Under the pieces are notes generated by a model. That model saw only the letters and a list, made by a program, of their open reading frames with translations, searched no databases and had not been told where the DNA came from. The position numbers were made by a program, and so were the translations under genes. From Bordetella parapertussis (GTDB lineage Bacteria; Pseudomonadota; Gammaproteobacteria; Burkholderiales; Burkholderiaceae_D), in the NCBI GenBank assembly GCA_945866125.1, contig CAMBFZ010000005.1, forward strand, positions 1-64,000: DNA of 64,000 nucleotides. The letters are read 5' to 3'. This document shows positions 15,295 through 23,765 of the stretch, in pieces. The stretch's first letter is position 1. Each line of letters starts with the position of its first letter.

Positions 15295-17070
15295 TTACTC
15301 GGCCTTTGCCTTCACATAGCGCCCCGGCGCTGGCTCAATGGGCTTATGGCGGGCGTTGCCGTATTTGCGCGGCGCATTGACCTGCTCGCCGGCGTGGCCG
15401 GCTAGAAAGGTAGACCACTCGGTCCACCAGCTGCCTGGATGTTCCGTTGCACCTTCCAGCCAGGTTTGGGCGGTATCCGGCAATTTGCCTTTATTCGTCC
15501 AGTAGCTGCGCTTTTTCTTGGCAGGCGGATTAATGACACCGGCAATGTGGCCTGACGCGCCGAGTACAAAATGATTATTGCCGCGCTTGGCACGGTTAAG
15601 CAGGCCGGTCGTCGCGTAAGCACTGGTCCAGGGCACGATATGGTCTTCGCGTGACGCATATAAAAACGTCGGGACCTGCACCTTACCCAGATCAATCGCA
15701 TCCGCTCCCACCTGCAGCTGACCGGCGTTGCGCAGATTATTTTCGAGGTACATATTACGCAGGTAATAGCAAAACATCGGGCCGGGCAGATTGGTGCTGT
15801 CCGCGTTCCAGTACAGCAGATCAAACGGCGGTGGGTCTTCGCCTTTGAGGTAATTAGATTCGACGTAATTCCAGACCAGGTCATTCGGTCGCAAGCTGGA
15901 AAAAGCGGCGGCGAAGTCACGGCCTGGCATCAACCCACCCTGCCCGATGCTTTGCTCACGCTGCGCGACCTGGGTCTCATCGACATACACCGCAATGGCA
16001 CCGACATCAGAAAAATCCAGCATCGTCGTCAGCAAAGTCAGGCTTGACGCTGGCTTTTTGCCACGCGCAGCCAAGACCGACAAGGCCGTTGCCAGCAGCG
16101 TGCCACCGACGCAAAAACCCAGCGTATTGATCTGCTTTGCGCCGCTGATGTCTTGCGCGACTTCGATGGCGTCAATCACGCCATGCTGAATGTAGTCATC
16201 CCAACCCAGCTGGGCGTGCGACTCATTTGGATTGACCCACGACACCACAAAGACCGTGTGACCTTGTTCAACGGCATACCGAATCAAGGAATTTTCAGGC
16301 TGCAAATCAAGAATATAAAATTTATTAATACAAGGCGGCACAATCAACAACGGCCGCTCATGAACCTGTTTAGTCAAGGGCCGGTATTGGAGCACCTGAA
16401 TCAGCGTATTTTCAAACACCACCGCACCTTCGGAGGTCGCCACATTGACGCCCACTTCAAAGGCAGTTTCATCAGTCTGTGAGATATGACCTTTGCGCAT
16501 GTCGGCGATCATGTGCATGATGCCCTTGGTCAGACTCTCGCCTTTGGTCTCGATGAGTTTTTTCTGCGCTTCGGGATTGGTCGCCAAAAAATTCGACGGT
16601 GACATCGCATCAATCGCCTGCTGCGTCGCAAAGCGGATTTTCTGTTTGGTCTTGGCATCCGCCTCCACCGCATCGGCCAACGCATTCATCATCCGCGCGT
16701 TAAGCAAATAGGATGCAGCATTAAACGCATAGAGCGGATTGGATTGCCAGGCTGGCGCACTAAAACGCCGATCGCGAATCTGGGGCGTGCGCGACGCTAA
16801 CAAGTCCGCCCAAAGCGTGCTCATGGACTCGGTGAATTCTTTTTGCAAAGCGGCGAGTTTTTCAGGCGGCACCAACGCGGCCATCGCAGGATGCGCGGGC
16901 ATCGACGGCATCGACGGCATCGACGGCATCGCAGGCATGGCTGACATGGAGGGCATGCCAGCCTGCGCCAGATTGACCATCGACTGCCATGCTTTCGGGT
17001 CTGTCATTTGGGCCAGCCAATCTGTCGGCGCGGCACCCATTGAGGAGAAGTGGTGATCAGGTTTGCTCAT
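15295..17070 (-). CDS. phaC: Class I poly(3-hydroxybutyrate) synthase
   Basis: 591 residues from ATG 17070 with AGGAAA seven bases upstream. The catalytic lipase-like box is GFCVGGTL with the nucleophile Cys; the Asp lies in ASREDHIVPW and the His in GASGHIAGVINPP. Length and lack of a PhaE neighbour mark class I. It polymerises 3-hydroxybutyryl-CoA on granules. Oddity: residues about 38-60 are Met-Pro repeats (MPSMPSMPSMP), encoded by tandem nonamers around 16898-16926, an insertion relative to typical PhaC. phaA and phaB are not in the window. Confidence 0.97.
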   Translation of the reverse strand: MSKPDHHFSSMGAAPTDWLAQMTDPKAWQSMVNLAQAGMPSMSAMPAMPSMPSMPSMPAHPAMAALVPPEKLAALQKEFTESMSTLWADLLASRTPQIRDRRFSAPAWQSNPLYAFNAASYLLNARMMNALADAVEADAKTKQKIRFATQQAIDAMSPSNFLATNPEAQKKLIETKGESLTKGIMHMIADMRKGHISQTDETAFEVGVNVATSEGAVVFENTLIQVLQYRPLTKQVHERPLLIVPPCINKFYILDLQPENSLIRYAVEQGHTVFVVSWVNPNESHAQLGWDDYIQHGVIDAIEVAQDISGAKQINTLGFCVGGTLLATALSVLAARGKKPASSLTLLTTMLDFSDVGAIAVYVDETQVAQREQSIGQGGLMPGRDFAAAFSSLRPNDLVWNYVESNYLKGEDPPPFDLLYWNADSTNLPGPMFCYYLRNMYLENNLRNAGQLQVGADAIDLGKVQVPTFLYASREDHIVPWTSAYATTGLLNRAKRGNNHFVLGASGHIAGVINPPAKKKRSYWTNKGKLPDTAQTWLEGATEHPGSWWTEWSTFLAGHAGEQVNAPRKYGNARHKPIEPAPGRYVKAKAE

Positions 17071-17119
17071 ACGGTTTCCTGGTTTTCGCGTATGCTCAGC
17101 GCTGGACTTTGATGGCGAG

Positions 17120-17416
17120 ATGACGATGCACATCGCAGCAGTAGGCTGGAGCTATGTCGTGTTGATGATGGCAATTACCGAAGACTCGGTGGTTGCTGGC
17201 ATTATGACGTTTTTCCTCTATGGCGTGTTACCCGTAACGATCATTTTGTACATCACCGGTACAGGTGGACGTCGTCGTCGCAAAGACCAAGAACGTCAAC
17301 GCGCAATGCAAGAGCGGCAACAGGCCATCGAAAATGATGAACGGCTCTCCGCCGAGGTACTACCTGATCCAGATCAGCGACGCCATGCGACCAGTAATGC
17401 GGTCACGCCGGAATGA
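17120..17416 (+). CDS. Small conserved membrane protein, unknown function
   Basis: 98 residues from ATG 17120; a second ATG lies two codons on. Two hydrophobic segments (about 8-20 and 25-46, ending TFFLYGVLPVTIILYITG) are followed by a highly basic stretch, GRRRRKDQERQR, and a hydrophilic, probably cytoplasmic tail. I recognise it as a type common in Burkholderiales without assigned function. It is divergent from phaC (49-bp gap) and its 3' end overlaps convergent pgeF by 57 bp. Confidence 0.72.
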   Translation: MTMHIAAVGWSYVVLMMAITEDSVVAGIMTFFLYGVLPVTIILYITGTGGRRRRKDQERQRAMQERQQAIENDERLSAEVLPDPDQRRHATSNAVTPE

Positions 17417-18112
17417 ATAAAACTGCTGCGCATCGCTCACGGTACAGTCTGCTCCGCCGGCGACTTGGGTGACCCCCACGCGAGCCAATGCCAATCGTGC
17501 AAGCTGCGGCAGATTCGCCCAATATTTACCGCTCTGCCCTTGGATCGCCACAAACGCCTGCTCGGCATCACCACCCAAATGCGCAAACGCAGCGCGCACA
17601 TCTTCACCGACTTCAAATTGTTGCGGCCCGATGGCCGGACCCAGCCAGGCCAACAGCCTATCCGCTCCCGCTTCTTGCATCGCCCTGACGGTATTTTCCA
17701 CGACCCCTGCCGCCAAACCGCGCCAGCCAGCGTGGGCCGCACCGACCACCTGTCCCCGACTGTCACACAGCAGCACCGGCATGCAATCCGCGCTCAAGAT
17801 CGCGCACACGACACCAGGCTGCGTGGTGACACTGGCGTCGGCCTCAGGCGCATCAAGAACAGTGGCCGCATCCACCACACGATTGCCATGCACCTGCGTC
17901 AGCCATGCCGGCTCGGCTGGGAGTTGCGCTTTCAACAGCGCCCGGTTGCGGTACACCGCATCAGGCTCATCACCAACATGCAAGCCAAGGTTAAGCCCCC
18001 CGGCGCCGGCAACGTCGCCGTAAGGCGCCACGCTGACGCCACCACTGCGCCGGGTAGAAAGCACGCCGACCGCGCCAGGCGCGGCCGGCCAATAGGGAAA
18101 AATCGACGCCAT
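17360..18112 (-). CDS. pgeF: Purine nucleoside phosphorylase/laccase-domain protein
   Basis: 250 residues. The multi-copper polyphenol oxidase/YfiH fold is shown by LTQVHGNRVVDA, ILSADCMPVLLCD, the metal-binding His in AAHAGWRGLAAGV and Cys in GADCTVSD. The family is linked to peptidoglycan-editing factor PgeF and to purine nucleoside cleavage, so the precise role is unsettled. It follows rluD at 54 bp on the same strand, the usual rluD-yfiH arrangement. Confidence 0.93.
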   Translation of the reverse strand: MASIFPYWPAAPGAVGVLSTRRSGGVSVAPYGDVAGAGGLNLGLHVGDEPDAVYRNRALLKAQLPAEPAWLTQVHGNRVVDAATVLDAPEADASVTTQPGVVCAILSADCMPVLLCDSRGQVVGAAHAGWRGLAAGVVENTVRAMQEAGADRLLAWLGPAIGPQQFEVGEDVRAAFAHLGGDAEQAFVAIQGQSGKYWANLPQLARLALARVGVTQVAGGADCTVSDAQQFYSFRRDRITGRMASLIWIR

Positions 18113-18166
18113 AGAAAAATAGTAAAAAATAATAAATGCGGTGTGCGTCGTCCGACAAACAGCGCT

Positions 18167-19198
18167 TCAGTCCGGCAGCACGATCCCGGCGCGAACAAGC
18201 AAGTCGGCCATATCGTGCGGACAATCAGCCCGCCAGTGGCACGGCTCACCGGTGGTGGGATGCAATAGACTGAGCCGTTGCGCATGCAGTGCCTGGCGCG
18301 GAAAAAAACGAACCAGATGCTGCTTGCCATAGACCCCGTCGCCAACCAGCGAAAAACCAATCGATTGCATGTGTACCCGAATCTGGTGCGTGCGTCCGGT
18401 CTCGAGCTGACACAACATCAGCGCCACCGGTCGCCCCTCAAGCTTGCCGGCGGCCAGCCGTTGATAATGCGTAATGGCCGGCTTGGCTGTCTCCAGGGTA
18501 CTCACCGCCATCTTGACCCGCTCACGCGGATGACGGCCGATCGCCGCTTCGATGCGTCCGCCGGATACCGGCTGCCCCCACACCAGCGCAAGATATTCAC
18601 GGCCGACACTGCGCTCTTGCAGCTGCCGGACCAGATCGGTCTGTGCAAGCAAGGTCTTGGCGACCACCATCAGGCCACTGGTGTCTTTATCCAGCCGGTG
18701 CACGATACCTGCACGCGGGATGCCTGCTAGCTGCGGCCAGCGATGCAATAAACCATTCAATAGCGTGCCGGTCCAGTTGCCGGCACCGGGGTGCACCACC
18801 AGACCAGCTGGTTTGTTAATGATGATCAGATCGCTATCTTCAAAGATCACCTCGATGGCGATCGGTTCGGGTAGATAAGCCTGCTCAGACTGCGACACCT
18901 GCGGCATCACGATCACGGTCTCGTCGCCGTACATGGTGGCGCGTACCTTGGCTGGCTTGCCATCGACGCTGACGCGCCCTTCTTCAATCCATTGCTGCAG
19001 TCTGCCGCGCGAGTATCGCGGCATCAGCGTGGCAAGCACTTTATCAAGGCGCACGCCACAGCTCTCCGGCTCGAGCTTCAGCGTCACCGGCGACAAAACC
19101 TCGGGCTCCTGTTCAAATTCATCGATCTCATCAATGATCTCAACGACAACAGGGTCTGTCACAGCATCAGGTGTATTGGGTTTCACAGCGGGTTCCAT
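18167..19198 (-). CDS. rluD: 23S rRNA pseudouridine synthase RluD
   Basis: 343 residues. An acidic N-terminal tail precedes an S4 RNA-binding domain (RLDKVLATLMPRYSRGRLQQ, about 50-110). The RluA-type catalytic motif is HRLDKDTSGLMVVAK with its Asp, and RTHQIRVHMQSIG follows. It makes pseudouridines in helix 69 of 23S rRNA. The gene is divergent from bamD; the two starts are only 45 bp apart. pgeF lies downstream and rluD-pgeF-bamD order is conserved in proteobacteria. Confidence 0.95.
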   Translation of the reverse strand: MEPAVKPNTPDAVTDPVVVEIIDEIDEFEQEPEVLSPVTLKLEPESCGVRLDKVLATLMPRYSRGRLQQWIEEGRVSVDGKPAKVRATMYGDETVIVMPQVSQSEQAYLPEPIAIEVIFEDSDLIIINKPAGLVVHPGAGNWTGTLLNGLLHRWPQLAGIPRAGIVHRLDKDTSGLMVVAKTLLAQTDLVRQLQERSVGREYLALVWGQPVSGGRIEAAIGRHPRERVKMAVSTLETAKPAITHYQRLAAGKLEGRPVALMLCQLETGRTHQIRVHMQSIGFSLVGDGVYGKQHLVRFFPRQALHAQRLSLLHPTTGEPCHWRADCPHDMADLLVRAGIVLPD

Positions 19199-19202
19199 CG
19201 GC

Positions 19203-19208
19203 TATAAT
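19203..19208 (+). promoter_or_regulatory. bamD: Candidate -10 box (TATAAT) of bamD
   Basis: A perfect TATAAT sits 35 bp upstream of the bamD ATG and 5 bp upstream of the divergent rluD start, so the bamD promoter must overlap the rluD 5' end. The -35 region is poor (TTTCAC at 16-bp spacing). Confidence 0.45.
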
Positions 19209-19242
19209 CGCGGCTTGTCCAGACGCCTTTGCGCCCCAAGCC

Positions 19243-20043
19243 ATGTTGAAAAATCATTTGAAATTTGCTGCCGTCATCATGGCCCTGTTTTTATCGGCCT
19301 GCGGCTCGTTGAATACGGAGAAGTCAGACGAGACCAAATCCTGGTCTGCGTCGAAATTATACGCTGAGGCCAAAGGCGAGCTCAACGGCGGTAATTACGA
19401 AAAAGCGATCAAGTACTTTGAAAAGCTTGAATCACGCTACCCATTCGGCTCCTTTGCCCAGCAGGCGCAAATGGAAGTGGCTTACGCCTATTACCGTCAA
19501 AACGATCAGGCGCAGGCCCTGGCCGCAGTCGAGCGCTTCATCCGCTTGCACCCAAACCATCCCAGTGTCGATTACATGTACTACCTGCGCGGACTGGCCA
19601 ATTTTAACGACAAAAAAGGCCTGTTTGATTTCATCAGCAACCAGGACCTGACCGAGCGCGACCCCAAGGCCGCACGCGATGCGTTCGAGGCTTTCCGCCA
19701 GCTCATCGAGCGCTTCCCCAACAGCAAATATGCAGCCGACGCCAGTGACCGGCTGAAATATCTGGCCAACGCCATGGCGCAGTACGAAATCCATGTGGCC
19801 CATTATTACTTGAAGCGCGGCGCCTATCTTGCCGCCATCAACCGCGCACAAACGGTGCTGCGTGACTACGCAGGTTCACCCTTCAACCAGGAAGCCTTGC
19901 GCATCCAGATTCGCTCCTACGACGAGCTGGGTATGCAAGATTTGCGCGATGATGCCGAGCGGGTCTACGCGCTCAACTATAAAAACAAGTCAACCGCGCC
20001 CCTGGAAGCCAGCGCCCGTAAATCCTGGTGGAAGTTCTGGTAG
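19243..20043 (+). CDS. bamD: Outer-membrane assembly lipoprotein BamD
   Basis: 266 residues from ATG 19243. The signal ends in a lipobox, LFLSACGSL, with the acylated Cys at about 19. Tetratricopeptide-like repeats follow (NYEKAIKYFEKLESRYPFG, AVERFIRLHPNH, FRQLIERFPNSKYA), typical of BamD/ComL. It is an essential lipoprotein of the BAM complex that inserts beta-barrel proteins. It is convergent with yaaA, four bp from its stop. Confidence 0.96.
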   Translation: MLKNHLKFAAVIMALFLSACGSLNTEKSDETKSWSASKLYAEAKGELNGGNYEKAIKYFEKLESRYPFGSFAQQAQMEVAYAYYRQNDQAQALAAVERFIRLHPNHPSVDYMYYLRGLANFNDKKGLFDFISNQDLTERDPKAARDAFEAFRQLIERFPNSKYAADASDRLKYLANAMAQYEIHVAHYYLKRGAYLAAINRAQTVLRDYAGSPFNQEALRIQIRSYDELGMQDLRDDAERVYALNYKNKSTAPLEASARKSWWKFW

Positions 20044-20047
20044 ACGC

Positions 20048-20824
20048 TTAGTCTGCCAGCCTGCGCCGGAACACCCAGCTGCTCGGGCTGGAGTGCGCGG
20101 CATCGAACGCATAGCCTTCGCGATCAAATGTTTTCAGCTGGTCCGGCTTGGTGATTTTTTTGTCAATCGCAAAACGGGCCATCAAACCCCGTGCGCGTTT
20201 GGCATAGAACGAAATAATCTTGTACTTGCCGCCCTTCCAGTCTTCAAACACCGGCGTAATCACTGGTACCGTCAGCAGCGCGGGCTTGACGACCTTGAAG
20301 TACTCCTCTGAAGCCAGATTGATCAGCGCGGGCGCCGGATGTTGAGCCAGTGCGGCGTTGATTGCATGCGTCACACGCTCCCCCCAAAATGCATACAAAT
20401 CCTTGCCATGCGCATTGCCCAGCCGGGTACCCATCTCAAGCCGGTAAGGCTGCATCAAATCAAGCGGACGTAATACCCCGTAGAGTCCTGACAAAATCCG
20501 CAGATGATCTTGCGCCCAGGCCAGTTGGGTTTCGCGCAAGGATGCCGCATCCAATCCCTCGTAGACATCCCCATTAAAAGCCAGCAGCGCCTGACGAGCG
20601 TTATTGAAATTGAATTTTTTTGACCAGTCGGCGTAACGCTGCGCATTCAGCTGCGCTAGCGGATCCGAAATTTGCATCAGGCTGCCCACCTCAGACGGTG
20701 ACAGCTGACGCAAAAGTTCAATGAGCTCGGCCGAGCGCGGGATAAAATCCGGCAGGCTGTGTGTGTTGGTCGGCAGGGGAGACGCATAATCGAGCGTCTT
20801 GGCAGGCGAGAGAAGCATCAGCAT
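20048..20824 (-). CDS. yaaA: Peroxide stress protein YaaA
   Basis: 258 residues from ATG 20824 (a GTG one codon upstream is possible). The start MLMLLSPAKTLDY matches the family, followed by FNGDVYEGLDA and NLASEEYFKVV. YaaA (DUF328) limits unincorporated iron and DNA damage under peroxide stress. The family binds DNA and is cytosolic. It is divergent from a PIN-domain gene 26 bp away. Confidence 0.95.
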   Translation of the reverse strand: MLMLLSPAKTLDYASPLPTNTHSLPDFIPRSAELIELLRQLSPSEVGSLMQISDPLAQLNAQRYADWSKKFNFNNARQALLAFNGDVYEGLDAASLRETQLAWAQDHLRILSGLYGVLRPLDLMQPYRLEMGTRLGNAHGKDLYAFWGERVTHAINAALAQHPAPALINLASEEYFKVVKPALLTVPVITPVFEDWKGGKYKIISFYAKRARGLMARFAIDKKITKPDQLKTFDREGYAFDAAHSSPSSWVFRRRLAD

Positions 20825-20850
20825 CACGTTGACCCAAAAAAATTTTGCCC

Positions 20851-21303
20851 ATGATACCTAAACCACCGCCGCGCATCGTCCTTGACACCAATGTCTGCCT
20901 CGACCTGTTCGTCTTTCGTGACCCCCGCTGGCAAAAGCTTGATATCGCACTGCGCGATGGCAGCGTGGAGGCCGTCACCCGCGCCGAGTGCCGGATGGAA
21001 TGGTTACTCGTGCTGGCATATGAAAAACTCCAGCTCGACGCACCCCGGCGCACCCTCCTTGCTGCAGAATTCGATCGCATCATTCGCCTGTTTGAGATGC
21101 CGGTCGATGACGCGCTAGTCAAGCTACCGCAATGCCGTGACCCGGACGACCAGAAATTTCTCGAACTAGCCTATGCAGCGCGGGCGAAGGTGCTGATCAG
21201 TAAAGACAAGGCGTTACTGAAACTGGCGCGCAAGACCGCCAAGGCAGGCTGGTTTGAGATCATGACGCCGCAGGCGTGGGTCGATCAAACAGCGGCTTCG
21301 TAA
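20851..21303 (+). CDS. PIN-domain ribonuclease-like protein (TIGR00305 type)
   Basis: 150 residues from ATG 20851. PIN acidic residues are visible in IVLDTNVCLDLF, RAECRMEW and the C-terminal DPDDQKFLELAYAAR and LISKDKALL. This subfamily is usually annotated as a toxin component, but no antitoxin gene lies next to it: upstream is yaaA on the other strand, downstream a convergent GST gene. It may be a solitary RNase rather than an active toxin. Confidence 0.8.
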   Translation: MIPKPPPRIVLDTNVCLDLFVFRDPRWQKLDIALRDGSVEAVTRAECRMEWLLVLAYEKLQLDAPRRTLLAAEFDRIIRLFEMPVDDALVKLPQCRDPDDQKFLELAYAARAKVLISKDKALLKLARKTAKAGWFEIMTPQAWVDQTAAS

Positions 21304-21388
21304 GATAAATTGAGCGCTAACACTCTGAGCACGACCCGGACAAACAATGTCCGGGCTTGCCCAGCAAATCACTGGCCTTTGCAAGCAT

Positions 21389-22042
21389 CTACTTTGGGGC
21401 GCGCAGTTTCAACATCTCGACCATGTTCGCTTTGCGATCTTCATTGACCTTTTGCACCGTCACGCGCTCGCCTAGCAGCTTCAAATAATCTCGCACCGGA
21501 TAAGCCGCCAACACGTCTTCGCCATAAATCGCCTTCGATGCCATGCTGACAATAGGCAGGTGCACGGCACCCGCGCAATCGGCCATCGTAAAGGTGGCAC
21601 CAGCAAGATACGGCGAAAACTTGACCAGCTTGCCCAGTGCTGCCGCGTTGCGGGTCAAAAGTTTTCGAACATTGTTTTTTACGTCATCGCTGACTTTGCC
21701 GCCGAAAAAAGCTTCTTTATAAAGCTCGCGTGCAACGAGCTCAAGATGCAGCTCAATAAACTGGATTAGCTCGCGAATTTTGGCGGCAGCCAGCGGGTCG
21801 GAAGGTAGCAGCGGATGCGCGGGATAGGCCGCCTCCACATAATCCAACATCACCTGCGATTCGCACAGCACCGCACCATCGATTTCGAAATAAGGAATTT
21901 TCCCAAGCGGTGACTGTTCCATCAACGCGGCAGAGCGATCAGTCCAGACCAGCCTCTCGTTGAACGGTACACCTTTTTCCATCAGTGCCAATCTGACCTT
22001 GTTGTAGTAATTACTGGCCGCAAAGCCGCATAACGTGAGCAT
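21389..22042 (-). CDS. Glutathione S-transferase family protein
   Basis: 217 residues. The thioredoxin-like N-domain (CGFAASNYYNKVRLALMEKG, LGKIPYFEIDGAVLCES) contains the glutathione-binding cis-Pro and ES motif. The C-domain is helical with FTMADCAGAVHLP. Substrate unknown. It is divergent from the enoyl-CoA hydratase gene. A hairpin, CCCGGACA/TGTCCGGG at 21335-21355, separates its 3' end from the convergent PIN gene. Confidence 0.9.
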   Translation of the reverse strand: MLTLCGFAASNYYNKVRLALMEKGVPFNERLVWTDRSAALMEQSPLGKIPYFEIDGAVLCESQVMLDYVEAAYPAHPLLPSDPLAAAKIRELIQFIELHLELVARELYKEAFFGGKVSDDVKNNVRKLLTRNAAALGKLVKFSPYLAGATFTMADCAGAVHLPIVSMASKAIYGEDVLAAYPVRDYLKLLGERVTVQKVNEDRKANMVEMLKLRAPK

Positions 22043-22199
22043 GCTGTCTCCTTAGTGGGGTTGGGTTGGGTTGTGTTGTCGTTGTGGCAGCGTCTTGGGC
22101 TGCTGATGCACGCTGGCTCTGCGGTTACAATGCAGAGCGATAAAAAATCAGCTGACCAGATTATCCCTGAAATCAATAGCATCAAATTAAATCACAACC

Positions 22200-22979
22200 A
22201 TGTCTGCCGAACTGCTGGCCTCGCGCCGCAACGCCACCCTGATTCTGACTTTATCCAACCCCGGCGCAAAAAATGCGCTGCACCCGGATATGTATGCCGC
22301 CGGCATCGAAGCACTGTCAACTGCCGAGCGCGATCATGACATCCGTGCCGTCGTGCTCACCGGCGCAGATCATTTTTTTTGCGCGGGTGGCAATCTCAAT
22401 CGCCTGCTTGAAAATCGTGCCAAAGAACGCGCCGTGCAGGCCGACTCGATTGCGCAGCTGCATGGCTGGATCGAGGCCATCCGTGACTGCCCCAAACCCG
22501 TCATTGCCGCCGTCGATGGCGCTGCAGCGGGTGCCGGTTTTTCACTCGCGCTGGCCTGCGACCTGATCGTCGCCGGCGCCTCTGCAAAATTCGTCATGGC
22601 ATATATTAAAGTGGGCCTCACACCCGATGGCGGCGCGTCGTGGTTTTTATCGCAGGCCCTGCCACGTCAGCTTGCCACCGAAATTTTGATCGAAGGCAAA
22701 CCGGTCTCATCGACCCGACTGCACGAAGCCGGCCTGGTCAATCGCGTGGTGCCTGATCAACAAGCTTTGTCGTCCGCGCTCGAATGGAGCGACGAGCTCG
22801 CCGCACTATCACCGCATGCGATTGGGAATATTAAATCGCTGCTGCGTGAGGCGCCCACCAATAGCCTCAGCCAGCACTTCGAAGCCGAAAAACAAAGTTT
22901 CGTCAGCAGCCTGCATCACCGCGACGGCCTGGAAGGTATCAGCGCCTTCCTCGAAAAGAGAAAACCGATTTACCGATAA
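22200..22979 (+). CDS. Enoyl-CoA hydratase/isomerase family protein
   Basis: 259 residues of crotonase fold. Oxyanion-hole segments are FFCAGGNLNRLLENR and AVDGAAAGAGFSLALACD. LTPDGGASWFLSQALPR carries Asp rather than the usual catalytic Glu, so the reaction may be isomerase-like or otherwise differ from crotonase. It starts a plus-strand block of acyl-CoA and detoxification genes, with the histidine phosphatase only 7 bp downstream. Confidence 0.9.
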   Translation: MSAELLASRRNATLILTLSNPGAKNALHPDMYAAGIEALSTAERDHDIRAVVLTGADHFFCAGGNLNRLLENRAKERAVQADSIAQLHGWIEAIRDCPKPVIAAVDGAAAGAGFSLALACDLIVAGASAKFVMAYIKVGLTPDGGASWFLSQALPRQLATEILIEGKPVSSTRLHEAGLVNRVVPDQQALSSALEWSDELAALSPHAIGNIKSLLREAPTNSLSQHFEAEKQSFVSSLHHRDGLEGISAFLEKRKPIYR

Positions 22980-22986
22980 CTTCGCC

Positions 22987-23703
22987 ATGCACTCACCGAT
23001 GACTTTCACCAAACGACGCCGTGTTTTTTTGATGCGCCATGGCAGCGTCACTTATTTTGACGCTGCCGGCAAACCCTTCCTGCCTGAGACCGTGCCCTTA
23101 AATGAACAAGGCCGCGAACAAGCCACTGCTGCCGGCAGTGTATTTGCCGCCGCCGGCATCCGCTTTGATCGCGTCATCGTCTCCGGTTTGCCCCGCACCA
23201 TCGAGACCGCCACGCGCGTGCTGGCCGAAACCGGACAAGAAATCGCACTTGAGCAGTGGCCGGAGATGGTCGAGATCAAGGGCGGCAAACTCTCGGCGAT
23301 TCCCGACGCTGATTTGCGCGAAGCCTTTGTCGGCGCCTTCGAAGGGATCGCACCAGAAGCCAAACGTTTCCTTGGTGGCGAGAGCATCGGCGAACTGATG
23401 GACAGAATTCATCCCGCCGTCGACAAACTGCGTCAACAGCCCCAATGGGACACGGTGCTGCTGGTGCTGCATGGTGGCGTAAACCGCGCCATCCTGTCTT
23501 ATGCACTCACCGGTCAGCGTTTGTTCATGGGTAATCTGGCGCAAACTGCCGGCTGCATCAACGCGCTCGACGTCGGTGAGGCGCAGCACGACTGGGTCGT
23601 GCGCCTCATGAATTTTTCACCGCCATCGCATCTGCAGGCCGAATCGCGCGGGACCACCATGGAAGCGCTGTTCCATCAATATAGTCAGGCACGAGGACGA
23701 TGA
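22987..23703 (+). CDS. Histidine phosphatase (phosphoglycerate mutase family)
   Basis: 238 residues from ATG 22987; an ATG four codons on is possible. The RHG motif FLMRHGSVTYFD carries the nucleophile His near residue 18. The partner Arg/Glu segment is SGLPRTIETATRV and the second His lies in LLVLHGGVNRAIL. It is probably a phosphatase, not a mutase. It is co-directional with the upstream hydratase (7 bp) and the downstream APH-type kinase, pointing to one acyl-CoA-linked operon. Confidence 0.9.
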   Translation: MHSPMTFTKRRRVFLMRHGSVTYFDAAGKPFLPETVPLNEQGREQATAAGSVFAAAGIRFDRVIVSGLPRTIETATRVLAETGQEIALEQWPEMVEIKGGKLSAIPDADLREAFVGAFEGIAPEAKRFLGGESIGELMDRIHPAVDKLRQQPQWDTVLLVLHGGVNRAILSYALTGQRLFMGNLAQTAGCINALDVGEAQHDWVVRLMNFSPPSHLQAESRGTTMEALFHQYSQARGR

Positions 23704-23765
23704 GCTGCCTGAGTTAAAATCAATGCACCATTTCTTAAATAAATAGCTGTTGGAGATCCGATTGT

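Noticed and set aside
22055..22085. G-rich repeat GGGGTTGGGTTGGGTTG near the GST start as a G-quadruplex
   Set aside because: Only three runs of three or more G; the fourth is two G, so a stable quadruplex is doubtful.
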